Numbered from the stretch's first letter, positions 9,165-17,784 are shown. The stretch is 42,056 nucleotides of DNA from an uncultured Bacteroidales bacterium (GCA_946055775.1 CAMGHE010000002.1:1-42056), one strand, 5' to 3'. The notes: generated from the sequence alone by a model not told the origin. Numbers and translations: made by a program.

Positions 9165-10931
9165 TTGGAGAGAATCTTTTGGATTATAGTGCTTGTCACC
9201 CTCGTGGGGTGTGGCGGTCAGCATAGTGAGCAGTCGGCCCCCGAAGCCGGCACGAAGCAGCAGACGGTCCGGTTAGTGACCGACATGGCTGTGGCAGACC
9301 CGGCGCGGGCGCTGACCACGATAGACAGTATCGAGCAGAAGGGGACGTTGGCCACGTATGATGTCAACGCACTCCGGGCTTTGGTCTATCACAACGGATT
9401 GCAGCAGTACCGCCTCTCTTCCTACTATGGGGAGAAGGCCTACCGCGATTCGGCCTTTCTGGCCGACGACCCCGCTGGCTGGCTCGACAACCTGGAGGTG
9501 CTGGTCAACCATTGCCTTTCGGAAAAACGCTGTGCCGACGGCCTGCGCTATGCGCACCGAGGCGTCGAGGTGGCCCGAGAAAAGGGCTTGTACTGCAAAG
9601 AGGCCAAGTACCTTTTCTACACGGGGCTCTTCAAGGTCGAGTCGGAGGGCACGTCAGATGGCTATGCCCCGCTGCATCAAGCCATCAGCCTCATGGAGCA
9701 GCACCTTGGCCCGAAGCCCGGATATGCCGAGGCCGACGATCTAATCTACATCATCGGCATGACGATGAACGTGATGACCCGCCGCGACGACACTGCTCAG
9801 GCCATCGAACTCACGCCCCGTCTGCTCCGGGCCCTCCGGCTGCTGGAACAGGCCCCCGACGCCACGGAGGAGGTCATCGACATGAGGCGGGCCATGACCT
9901 ACGCCCAGTTGGCCGGCAACTATGCCAAGGCCGGCCGGCACAACGAAGCCCGTCGCTACGAGCAGCTCTGCGGCGAGACGGCCTTCTCACAGTCGCCCTT
10001 TGGCACCCTGCTTCTCTCCGACCAACTGCTGGCCACGGGGCAGCACCAGCGCCTTCTGGAGCAGATGCAGCAGGCCCTTTCCCTCTTTGGTGAGGACCAC
10101 AACCTCCGCATCGACATCTTCACCGTGAAGCGGCAGACCTACGAGGCCATGGGCAACAGCAAGATGGCGCTCGCCATGGCCGACAGCATCATCGCCGAGA
10201 AGGACAGCGCCAGGGCGCAGAGCCTGCGCGACGATGCCATCCAGCTGACCAAAATCTACGAGGTCGAGGAGAAGGATGCGCTTATAGCCCGTCACCAGTC
10301 GGCCCTCACCCTGCACCGCATCGTAACCGCCTTCGTCGTGGCGGTAGCCCTCCTGCTCGCTTTCATCCTCTGGTACGGATGGCATCAAAGGAGAGTCATA
10401 AAGCGTAAGAACAAGGCCACTACCGACACCATCCGGGAGATGCTCCGCTACAAGGAGCAGTCTGAAATCGCCTCCTCCGCCTCTCCCGAGGCAGCCGAAA
10501 CAGCAGCCGAAACAGCAGCCGAAACAGCAGCCGAAACGGCAGCTGAAAGCGTAGTAGATGCGGCGGCAGCGGAAAAAGCTGAGGCAGCACCTTTGGCAGA
10601 AGAACTCTTATTCCGTCGCCTCGACCAGCTCATCAAGAACAAGCGCCTTTACGCCGATCCCAAGATGACCCGGGCCGACGTCGCCGCAGCCGCCAAGGTG
10701 CCGCAATACCAGTTCGCGACCCTCTTCCAGACATACACCGGCCTGTCGTACAAGGACTACATGACCAATCTGCGGATGGAGTATGCCGCCCAGTTGTTGC
10801 GCGACAACGACAACCTCAGCATAGGGGGCATCGCCAACATGTGTGGCTATGCCAGCCGCCAAGCCTTCTACAACCAGTTCACCAAGAAGTATGGCCTGAC
10901 CCCTATCGAGTATAAAGAGTCGCTGACCTAA
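9165..10931 (+). CDS. Membrane-anchored TPR sensor with C-terminal AraC-type HTH domain
   Basis: N-terminal lipoprotein-like signal (LVTLVGCGG), TPR-like helices, TM segment 'IVTAFVVAVALLLAFILWYGW', C-terminal 'SIGGIANMCGYASRQAFYNQFTKKYGLTPIEYKE'. Confidence 0.75.
   Translation: MERIFWIIVLVTLVGCGGQHSEQSAPEAGTKQQTVRLVTDMAVADPARALTTIDSIEQKGTLATYDVNALRALVYHNGLQQYRLSSYYGEKAYRDSAFLADDPAGWLDNLEVLVNHCLSEKRCADGLRYAHRGVEVAREKGLYCKEAKYLFYTGLFKVESEGTSDGYAPLHQAISLMEQHLGPKPGYAEADDLIYIIGMTMNVMTRRDDTAQAIELTPRLLRALRLLEQAPDATEEVIDMRRAMTYAQLAGNYAKAGRHNEARRYEQLCGETAFSQSPFGTLLLSDQLLATGQHQRLLEQMQQALSLFGEDHNLRIDIFTVKRQTYEAMGNSKMALAMADSIIAEKDSARAQSLRDDAIQLTKIYEVEEKDALIARHQSALTLHRIVTAFVVAVALLLAFILWYGWHQRRVIKRKNKATTDTIREMLRYKEQSEIASSASPEAAETAAETAAETAAETAAESVVDAAAAEKAEAAPLAEELLFRRLDQLIKNKRLYADPKMTRADVAAAAKVPQYQFATLFQTYTGLSYKDYMTNLRMEYAAQLLRDNDNLSIGGIANMCGYASRQAFYNQFTKKYGLTPIEYKESLT
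10491..10550 (+). repeat. 12-bp tandem repeat (GCAGCCGAAACA) encoding AAET units
   Basis: About five direct copies in the linker before the HTH domain. Confidence 0.85.
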
Positions 10932-11049
10932 CGCCTGCGAGACGATGCGTGTAGGGCACAAAGCCTGTCAGTGCCGCTCCTGTCGGCGTGGTAGGAAACA
11001 CGCCCTGCTTGACGAAGGCCTTTCCGGGAAAATGGCCGAAAGGCACCAT

Positions 11050-11080
11050 TTGCATTTCGGCGCTTTTTGTATTATCTTTG
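11050..11080 (+). promoter_or_regulatory. Orphan Bacteroidota promoter TTTG-N19-TATCTTTG
   Basis: Exact -33 and -7 boxes with 19-bp spacing; no convincing downstream CDS. Confidence 0.55.
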
Positions 11081-11086
11081 CACTGC

Positions 11087-11349
11087 AACGTGTATAGGGC
11101 GGTGTGTCATAATTGCCAATCTGCTGCGTTGCTATCGTCTTCGGGCTTGGTCATGTACTTCAGTACACTCCCTGCGCCCTCATCCTCAGCGCCTTGCATC
11201 TTGACCATTCTGACGCACCTTTGAGTGCGCGTCAAAATTTGCATTTTGACACACCCTCCTTTTTCGTGCCCCAAAAGGCCGTTTACTGTTTGGGCGACAG
11301 AAAAAACAGTCGCCCAAACAGTTTTTTCTGTCGCCCAAACAGTTTTTTT
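11087..11349 (+). ncRNA. Candidate small RNA between orphan promoter and intrinsic terminator
   Basis: Promoter at 11050-11080; 14-bp perfect stem plus T6 at 11285-11327 and an alternative 16-bp stem plus T7 ending at 11349. Confidence 0.35.
11285..11349 (+). terminator. Twin overlapping intrinsic terminators sharing one 5' arm
   Basis: ACTGTTTGGGCGAC(AG) at 11285-11300 pairs with GTCGCCCAAACAGT (11309-11322, then T run) or CTGTCGCCCAAACAGT (11328-11343, then T run). Confidence 0.65.
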
Positions 11350-11488
11350 AGTAACCGAGACTGTGATTTCAGTTGCCCAAGCACCCCCTTCTATAAAACT
11401 TTCGTGGCGTCAGTGCGCGAAAAGGATGTATAATTCTACATGCTTGCTGCCAGGTAATAGTATGCTTATTGCCAATCTTGGGAATCCC

Positions 11489-12544
11489 CTATTCTTTCGG
11501 GCACCGCACCATCGGCATCCACAGGCGGTTGCCCGTGCGCCAGGCCGGATAGCCCGCTTCGTCCGTCTCTTCCGTCCACGGGCCTTTGGGCAGGGGGTGG
11601 GCGGAACCGCCGTCGGCAGGGAGGAGCACCAGCGGCCCGCTGCATAGCGCGTTGCGGCTGCCCACCGTCTGCGGCCGCGGACTGAGGGGCCATTCTATCA
11701 TCACCTCGTCGCCGTTGCGCCAGCGGCGGTCGATGATCACGTAGCCGTTGGCATAGGTCACGCCGAGGGCCTCGCGCCCGTTAATGTAAACCATGGGCGC
11801 CCCTTTGGGCAGACCTTGCTGCGTGCTACGGCCGTTGGGTCGTACCGCCCATGCGGGTAGGCGCAGGTGCAGGACGATGCGTTCCTGACCACGGCGCACC
11901 GACGTGAGGCGTACCTTGTGACGCGGACCGAAAGGCATGGCCGTGAGTTGGTCCACGACGCAGGCCAGGTGGGCCGTGCGGATGCGTGTGGTGCTGTTGG
12001 TGAAGAAGTTAATCCACAGGCTATTGCCAGCTGTGGCGTAGATGCAGCCCGTGCTGGCGTAGAGTGCCTGCGCTGCCAGACGGCGGTCGGCCTCTGGCGC
12101 CGTGCTGTCGAGAGCGCAGGTCAGCATATCGTTGTAGAGTGCACGCTCACTGGCGTCCATCAGGTTGCCATCGGCCGTCAGGCAAAATAGGCGTGCGGCC
12201 TCGTGCAGCATGGCCGCTGTAGTGGTTATGTGCTGGCGGCGGGCATGACGGCTGTGAGGCGGCAGCAAACCAGCGGGGCCCAGAAGGGGCGCATAAACGC
12301 TTTGCCACTGCTGCAGTAGGCGGCTACTGTCGGCCGGAGAGGCAGGGACGATGGCTGCCGCGGCATCGGCATAAGTCTGCAATGCCATGCCGCGCAGGTC
12401 GCTCAGGCCCTCGCCCCACACCACGACGCTGTCGGCCGGGACGTAGGTGAGAGGCTGCGGCAGGAAGCGCTGTGCGCGAAGGACCGTACAAGGCAGAGCC
12501 AACAGGAAGACCGCCGTGAGCAGGCGGAGAAGGTGACGGCGCAT
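11489..12544 (-). CDS. GH127 (beta-L-arabinofuranosidase)-like protein, short form
   Basis: Signal peptide; 'MLHEAARLFCLTADGNLMDASERALYNDML...GCIYATAGNSLWINFFTNS...LRLPAWA' resembles GH127/DUF1680; only 351 aa. Confidence 0.5.
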   Translation of the reverse strand: MRRHLLRLLTAVFLLALPCTVLRAQRFLPQPLTYVPADSVVVWGEGLSDLRGMALQTYADAAAAIVPASPADSSRLLQQWQSVYAPLLGPAGLLPPHSRHARRQHITTTAAMLHEAARLFCLTADGNLMDASERALYNDMLTCALDSTAPEADRRLAAQALYASTGCIYATAGNSLWINFFTNSTTRIRTAHLACVVDQLTAMPFGPRHKVRLTSVRRGQERIVLHLRLPAWAVRPNGRSTQQGLPKGAPMVYINGREALGVTYANGYVIIDRRWRNGDEVMIEWPLSPRPQTVGSRNALCSGPLVLLPADGGSAHPLPKGPWTEETDEAGYPAWRTGNRLWMPMVRCPKE

Positions 12545-12679
12545 GATGCAGAGAGAAGAAGAGAGGGTGGGATGAAAAGAAACGGGGCTGCCCGTCGCCG
12601 GACGTCGCGGTCCGCCGTGCTGGCTTCCAGCATGGGCGGTGGCGGCCAGAGAGGGGCAGCCCCGGAAAGGGAGTAGTAG

Positions 12680-13387
12680 TCAGAACATCCTACGCAGCCA
12701 GCGCGGTGAAGAAACGATCAAGGCGATGACGATGATGAGGATGATGAGGCAGACGATGAGGCCCGTGATGGCCATGCCCTTCTTGGGACGGCACAGGCCG
12801 ACGATGCTGAACACCAGGGCGATAATCCATCCCAGGACGAAGCCGACCAAAGGAATCCAGTTGATGAGTGAGATAAGGGCCAGCACCATACCCGTCATAC
12901 CGGCCGCATTGAACGGCACGGTGGCGGCCGGAGTCTCTGGGCGTTCTACGGTGTAGTTGTCTTCAGCCGGCTGCACGTTGATGGGCGTCGTGGTGACCAC
13001 CTGCGGTTGCACAGGCTGGGTATATATCGGCTGCGGTTGTACGGGCTGCGGTTGCACGACGGGCTGCGGTTGTACGGGCTGCGGTTGTACGACGGGTCGC
13101 GGCTGCACCACCGGTTGCGGCTGTACCACTGGCTGCGGCTGCACGATGGGCTGCGGCTTTACGACGGGCTGCGGTGCGGGAGCAGGTTGGGGAGCGGGTT
13201 GGGGTGCAGGAGCCTGAGCAGGCAGCAGGGCGGCAATCTGCGGCACCTGTTTGGCGGGCGTCCAGGCCGGGAGGCCAGGCATCCAGACCAGCGTATCGGG
13301 GGTGATGCCGGCGGCTTTGAGTTGGTCTTCGTTCACGGGACCTTTCTTCTCGCGGGTGGGCGAGAGATAGAAGATGTTGGTCAGCAT
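12680..13387 (-). CDS. GYF_2/DUF4339-like domain protein with PQPV-repeat linker and C-terminal TM segments
   Basis: 'IFYLSPTREKKGPVNEDQLKAAGITPDTLVWMPGLPAWTPAKQVPQIAAL'; PQPVVQPQP repeats; two hydrophobic helices; start ATG at 13387. Confidence 0.6.
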   Translation of the reverse strand: MLTNIFYLSPTREKKGPVNEDQLKAAGITPDTLVWMPGLPAWTPAKQVPQIAALLPAQAPAPQPAPQPAPAPQPVVKPQPIVQPQPVVQPQPVVQPRPVVQPQPVQPQPVVQPQPVQPQPIYTQPVQPQVVTTTPINVQPAEDNYTVERPETPAATVPFNAAGMTGMVLALISLINWIPLVGFVLGWIIALVFSIVGLCRPKKGMAITGLIVCLIILIIVIALIVSSPRWLRRMF

Positions 13388-13467
13388 GGGGGATGTGTTT
13401 GGGTGACGGTGAGGCCGCCACGAGTGTATAAAAATTGGTGTCTTGAGGAAAGGCTGGCGTCGTGCCT

Positions 13468-14373
13468 TCAGGCGATGACGTGGCGCTCGTTGGCCTTGTG
13501 TATCTGTATGGTGTAGCCCGAGGTCCAGTTGATGCCCGGCTCGGCACAGTTGATGTACGGGCGTTCGGTCAGCGGGCCTTCGAAGCCGATGGGGTCGCAG
13601 AGGCCGTGCCAGGGTTCGATGCAGATGAAGGGCGTGTGGACGCCCTGCGGCGACCAGAATAGCCATACGGGGGCTTGGCTGGTGACGGTGAGGATGGGCT
13701 GCTTCTGCTTGTTGCAGAGGGTGGCGGCCTTCAGGCGGTTTTCGGCGAAGATGAGGGCCTCGTTGGCGAAGGTGCCGGTGATGACGGGCACCATGCCGTC
13801 GGCCGTATGGGGCACGGGGAAGTGGTCCGGTTCGGTGCATCCCTGTTCGGTGGCGCGCAAGACGGCGCTGTCGTCGCCCTGCAGGCGCAGGTAGGCGTCG
13901 GCCTCGGTTTCGGTCTCGTCAAAGTCGGGCAGGACGAAGGCGGGGTGGAAGCCGGCCTGGAAGTACATGGGGCTGTGGCCGCCGTTGACGACGGTCAGCG
14001 TGAAGGCCAACTGGCGGCCGACGAGGGTGAACGTGGCGTGCAGGACGAAGGGCCAGTGGAAGTGCACCCACGTCTCGTGCGTGCTCTCGCAGCGCAGAGT
14101 CAGGCTGTGGCCCTCGTTTTTCTCCACCTGCCAGGGCATCTGGCGCACGAAACCGTGCTTGGGCATGGTGTAGGTCTGGCCGTTGTGGCGGTAGGTGCCG
14201 TTCCACAGTCCACCCGTAGCGGGGAAGAGGATGGGGCAGTGGCCGTGCCACCAGCGGGCGTCGCCGTGCCATAGGTATTCGTGGCCGTCGCTGAGGCGCT
14301 GCAGGCTGACCAGTTCGGCGCCCATCTCGTCGATGGTGGCGCGCAGATATTGGTTTTGGATGGTGTGTGTCAT
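13468..14373 (-). CDS. Aldose 1-epimerase family protein
   Basis: 'MTHTIQNQYLRATIDEMGAELVSLQRLSDGHEYLWHGDARWW...CPILFPATGGLWNGTYRHNGQTYTMPKHGFVR'. Confidence 0.8.
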   Translation of the reverse strand: MTHTIQNQYLRATIDEMGAELVSLQRLSDGHEYLWHGDARWWHGHCPILFPATGGLWNGTYRHNGQTYTMPKHGFVRQMPWQVEKNEGHSLTLRCESTHETWVHFHWPFVLHATFTLVGRQLAFTLTVVNGGHSPMYFQAGFHPAFVLPDFDETETEADAYLRLQGDDSAVLRATEQGCTEPDHFPVPHTADGMVPVITGTFANEALIFAENRLKAATLCNKQKQPILTVTSQAPVWLFWSPQGVHTPFICIEPWHGLCDPIGFEGPLTERPYINCAEPGINWTSGYTIQIHKANERHVIA

Positions 14374-14439
14374 GGTATATGTCAGATTAGGGTTAGGTCT
14401 TTCACGGCAGTGTCAGCCTTCACTTGCGCTTGCGCCCCC

Positions 14440-15207
14440 TCAATTGCGCTTCTGGCGCATGTCCTCGGCCATCTGGCGGAACAGGTCGGAGGCGAAGATG
14501 AAACTGCTGAGGTTCTCGTTCTTGCTGTCCAGCACCTGGTCCTTCGTGCCCTGCCATTCGGGCTGCCCCTGGTGCAGGAACAGGATGTGGTCGCCGATGC
14601 TCACCACGGAGTTCATGTCGTGGGTGTTGACGATGGTGGTGATGCCATACTCGGCCGTGATGCTGTGTATCAGTTCGTCGATGACGAGCGAGGTCTTGGG
14701 GTCGAGGCCCGAGTTGGGCTCGTCGCAGAAGAGGTAGCGCGGCGATGGTGCCACGGCGCGGGCAATGGCCACGCGCTTCTGCATGCCGCCGGAGATCTCG
14801 CCGGGATATTTGGCGGCGGCGTCGGCCAGGCCCACGCGGTCCAGGCAGGCCATGGCGCGGTCGGTGCGGCCGCGGAGCGTGTCGTCAGAGAACATGTCGA
14901 GGGGGAACATGACGTTCTCCAGTACGGTCTTCGAATCGAAGAGGGCCGCGCTCTGGAAAATCATGCCCATCTCGCGGCGCAGCAGGGTGCGCTCACGCTT
15001 GCTCATGTGCACAAAACTGCGGCCGTCATAGACCACGTCGCCCGAGGTGGGCTCGAGCAGGCCCACGATGCACTTCATCAGCACCGTCTTGCCCGAGCCG
15101 CTGCGGCCGATGATGAGGCTGGTCTTGCCGTCCTCGAAGGTGCTGGTGATGCCGCGCAGGACGGTCTTGTCGTCGAACGACTTGCGGAGGTCTGTTATTT
15201 CTATCAT
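14440..15207 (-). CDS. mlaF: ABC transporter ATP-binding protein, MlaF-like
   Basis: 'IIGRSGSGKTVLMKCIVGLLEP' Walker A, 'SGGMQKRVAIARA' signature, 'LFCDEPNSGLDP'; ATGA overlap with the permease gene. Confidence 0.85.
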   Translation of the reverse strand: MIEITDLRKSFDDKTVLRGITSTFEDGKTSLIIGRSGSGKTVLMKCIVGLLEPTSGDVVYDGRSFVHMSKRERTLLRREMGMIFQSAALFDSKTVLENVMFPLDMFSDDTLRGRTDRAMACLDRVGLADAAAKYPGEISGGMQKRVAIARAVAPSPRYLFCDEPNSGLDPKTSLVIDELIHSITAEYGITTIVNTHDMNSVVSIGDHILFLHQGQPEWQGTKDQVLDSKNENLSSFIFASDLFRQMAEDMRQKRN

Positions 15208-15950
15208 GAGAGCAATCGCGTGAGAAACAAGTCTGAGAATAGGATGAGCATACTGCTCGACACCACCGAGCGCGTGGCGGCCTTGCCCACCTCGACCGAG
15301 CCGCCCTCGACGGTGTAGCCGAAGAATGCCGATACGCTCGAGATGATAAAGGCGAAGAAGAGCGACTTGATGACGCCCATCCAGAAGAACCACTCCGTAA
15401 ACTGGTGCTGCAGGCCCAGCGTCAGGTCGGTCGGCGTGAGGATGTGCCCGATGTAGGCCGTGGCGTAGGCGCCGATGATGCCGCTTACCGTGCTGAAGAT
15501 GACCAGGAAGGGTATCGTCGTGACGAGGCCCAGAATCTTGGGCAGGATGAGGTACGAGGCCGAGTTGACGCCCATCATCTCGAGGGCGTCAATCTGCTGC
15601 GAGGTGCGCATCGTGCCCAGTTCGGAGGCGATGTTGGAGCCCGCCTTGCCCGCCAGGATGAGGCACATGATGGACGAGGAGAACTCGAGGAGCATAATCT
15701 CGCGTGTGGTGTAGCCCGACACCCATACCGGCATCCAGGCGCTCTGGATGTTGAGCTTAATCTGGATGCAGATGACGGCGCCGATGAAGAACGAGATGAG
15801 CAGGACGATGCCTATCGAGCCGACGCCCAGGGTGTACATCTCTTCAAGGTACTGCTTGAAGAACATGCGCATGCGCTCGGGGCGCGAGAAGACGCGCCCC
15901 ATCAGGCGGAGGTAGGCGCCGAAGTCTTTGAGGGCATTGATGATGAACAT
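15204..15950 (-). CDS. mlaE: ABC transporter permease, MlaE-like
   Basis: MlaE-like TM pattern, 'MCLILAGKAGSNIASELGTMRTSQQIDALEMMGVN'. Confidence 0.85.
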   Translation of the reverse strand: MFIINALKDFGAYLRLMGRVFSRPERMRMFFKQYLEEMYTLGVGSIGIVLLISFFIGAVICIQIKLNIQSAWMPVWVSGYTTREIMLLEFSSSIMCLILAGKAGSNIASELGTMRTSQQIDALEMMGVNSASYLILPKILGLVTTIPFLVIFSTVSGIIGAYATAYIGHILTPTDLTLGLQHQFTEWFFWMGVIKSLFFAFIISSVSAFFGYTVEGGSVEVGKAATRSVVSSSMLILFSDLFLTRLLS

Positions 15951-16011
15951 GTTGTGGGGGATGGAGCAATAGGGGGTGGCTTGTTAGCGCGCGGCGTTGG
16001 GGTAAAAGCAG

Positions 16012-16046
16012 GCGAGGGAGTACGCCCGTTCGGGGTACTCCCTCGC
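16012..16046 (-). terminator. Hairpin downstream of tRNA-Leu
   Basis: GCGAGGGAGTAC...GTACTCCCTCGC 12-bp perfect stem; on the minus strand a CTTTT tract follows. Confidence 0.6.
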
Positions 16047-16054
16047 TCTGTCAG

Positions 16055-16140
16055 TACTCGAAGTGGGACTTGAACCCACACGACCATCACTGGCCAAAGG
16101 ATTTTAAGTCCTTCGTGTCTACCGATTCCACCATTCGAGC
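16055..16140 (-). tRNA. tRNA-Leu(UAA)
   Basis: Minus strand GCTCGAATGGTGGAATCGGTAGACACGAAGGACTTAAAATCC...GGTTCAAGTCCCACTTCGAGTA; TAA anticodon, long variable arm, T-loop GGTTCAAGTCC. Confidence 0.92.
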
Positions 16141-16161
16141 CTTAGCGCCGGAACGCACGTG

Positions 16162-16192
16162 CAAAGATAGGCTTTTATCGCAGAGTGGCCAA
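16162..16192 (-). promoter_or_regulatory. Promoter of tRNA-Leu: TTGG-N19-TATCTTTG
   Basis: Plus-strand CAAAGATA 16162-16169 and CCAA 16189-16192 with 19-bp spacing. Confidence 0.6.
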
Positions 16193-16245
16193 TTTTTTCA
16201 TGCTTTTTAATCATTCGGCGTCGGCGCAGGGGTCTCGCAGGGGTC

Positions 16246-17784
16246 TCAGACCTGTGTGTCGTGGCCATCCTCCAGGCGGTTGAGCATCTTGATGGTGGCC
16301 TTGATGGCGGCGCAGGTCTGGTCGGCGTCGAGGGCGCTGGTGCGGTAGGTGCGGCCGTCCATTTCCCAGGTGATGAGGGTCTGGACGAAGGCGTCGGTGC
16401 GGCCGCCGGGGGGGATGGTGACGTTATAGTCGGTCAGCGTGGGGAAGGGGCGGTGCAGGCGGCGCGTGTAAATCTTCCGCAGGGCGCGGACGAAGGCGTC
16501 AAACTGGCCGTCGCCGGCCGACTGCGCCTGGTACGGGCGGCCGTCGATCTCTACCTTAATAGAGGCTGTGGGCTGCAGGCCGTGGGCCGTGGTGACGAGG
16601 TAGCTCACCAGGCGGACGCGGGCCTCGGGGGCATCGTGGTGGAGCACGTCGGCCACGATGTAGGGCAGGTCGTCCGGCGTGACGCGCTCCTTGCGGTCGC
16701 CCAGTTGGATGATGTGCTGCGTGACGCGGCGCGTCTGCTCGGCCGTCAGTTCCAAGCCCATGGCCTGCAGGTTGCGGGCGATGTTGGCCTTGCCGCTGTT
16801 CTTGCCCAGGGCATAGGCACGCTGGCGGCCGAAGCGCTCGGGGATGAGGGCGTTGCAGTAGAGGCCCGACTTGTTGTCGCCGTCGGCATGGACGCCTGCT
16901 ACCTGCGTGAAGACGTTGCGGCCCACGATGGGGCGGTTGGCCGGGACGGCAATGCCGCTGATGCTCTCCACCAGTCGGCTCATGGCATAGAGGCATGCCT
17001 CGTTGATGTGCGTCTGCAGGTGGAAGTGGTCCTTGAGGATGGCCTGCACGCTCGATAGCGGTGCGTTGCCGGCGCGTTCGCCCAGGCCGTTGACGGCGGT
17101 ATGGATGCCCTGGATGCCCGAGAGGATGGCCGCCGAGACGTTGGCGATGGCCAGGTCGTAGTCGTTATGGGCATGGAAGTCGAAGTGGCAGTCGGGGTAG
17201 CGCGAGCGCATCTTACGGAAATAGCCGACGGCCGAGAGCGGGTCGAGCACGCCCAGCGTGTCGGGCAGCATGAAGCGGCGCACGCCGTGGTCCTTGAGAG
17301 CATCGACCAGGGCGAAGACATACTGCTCGTTGTCGCGTATGCCGTTGCTCCAGTCTTCCAGATAGACATTGACGGTCATACCCTGTGCTGTGGCGTAGCC
17401 TATCTCGTCGAGGATGTCGGCGATGTGCTCTTCGGGGGTCTTGCGCAGCTGTAGCGTGCAGTGGCGGTGTGAGCCCTTGCACAGCAGGTTGACCACGCGG
17501 CCGCCGCAGGAGCGTATCCAGTCGATGGAGGCGTGGCGGTCGATGAAGCCCAGCACTTCCACGCGGTCGGCCATGCCCTCCGAGGCTGCCCAGCGGCATA
17601 TCTGGCTCACGGCGTCGTGCTCGCCGTCCGAGACGCGGGCCGAGGCCACCTCGATGCGATCTACGCCGACGTCGCGGAGCAGTTTGCGGGCAATCTGCAG
17701 TTTTTCGTGCGGCACGAAGGCCACGCCGTCCGTCTGTTCGCCGTCGCGCAGCGTGGTGTCCATGATTTCTATCGCTTGGCTCAT
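16246..17784 (-). CDS. 2-isopropylmalate synthase/citramalate synthase family protein (second LeuA-like paralog)
   Basis: '[16 protein letters not shown]', 'FDFHAHNDYDLAIAN', 'VNGLGERAGNAPL', C-terminal LeuA regulatory-like region. Confidence 0.85.
   Translation of the reverse strand: MSQAIEIMDTTLRDGEQTDGVAFVPHEKLQIARKLLRDVGVDRIEVASARVSDGEHDAVSQICRWAASEGMADRVEVLGFIDRHASIDWIRSCGGRVVNLLCKGSHRHCTLQLRKTPEEHIADILDEIGYATAQGMTVNVYLEDWSNGIRDNEQYVFALVDALKDHGVRRFMLPDTLGVLDPLSAVGYFRKMRSRYPDCHFDFHAHNDYDLAIANVSAAILSGIQGIHTAVNGLGERAGNAPLSSVQAILKDHFHLQTHINEACLYAMSRLVESISGIAVPANRPIVGRNVFTQVAGVHADGDNKSGLYCNALIPERFGRQRAYALGKNSGKANIARNLQAMGLELTAEQTRRVTQHIIQLGDRKERVTPDDLPYIVADVLHHDAPEARVRLVSYLVTTAHGLQPTASIKVEIDGRPYQAQSAGDGQFDAFVRALRKIYTRRLHRPFPTLTDYNVTIPPGGRTDAFVQTLITWEMDGRTYRTSALDADQTCAAIKATIKMLNRLEDGHDTQV

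Noticed and set aside
11225-11647. 140-aa ORF with TVFSVAQ repeats
   Set aside because: The repeats derive from the twin-terminator direct repeat and the ORF runs into the antisense of the GH127-like gene; no coding signature.
12680-13840. Full 386-aa extent of the GYF_2-like ORF
   Set aside because: The N-terminal part is antisense/out-of-frame to aldose epimerase; the real start is most likely ATG 13387.
14440-15393. N-terminal extension of the MlaF ORF
   Set aside because: It overlaps the MlaE gene; ATG 15207 gives a canonical MlaF N-terminus and the ATGA overlap.
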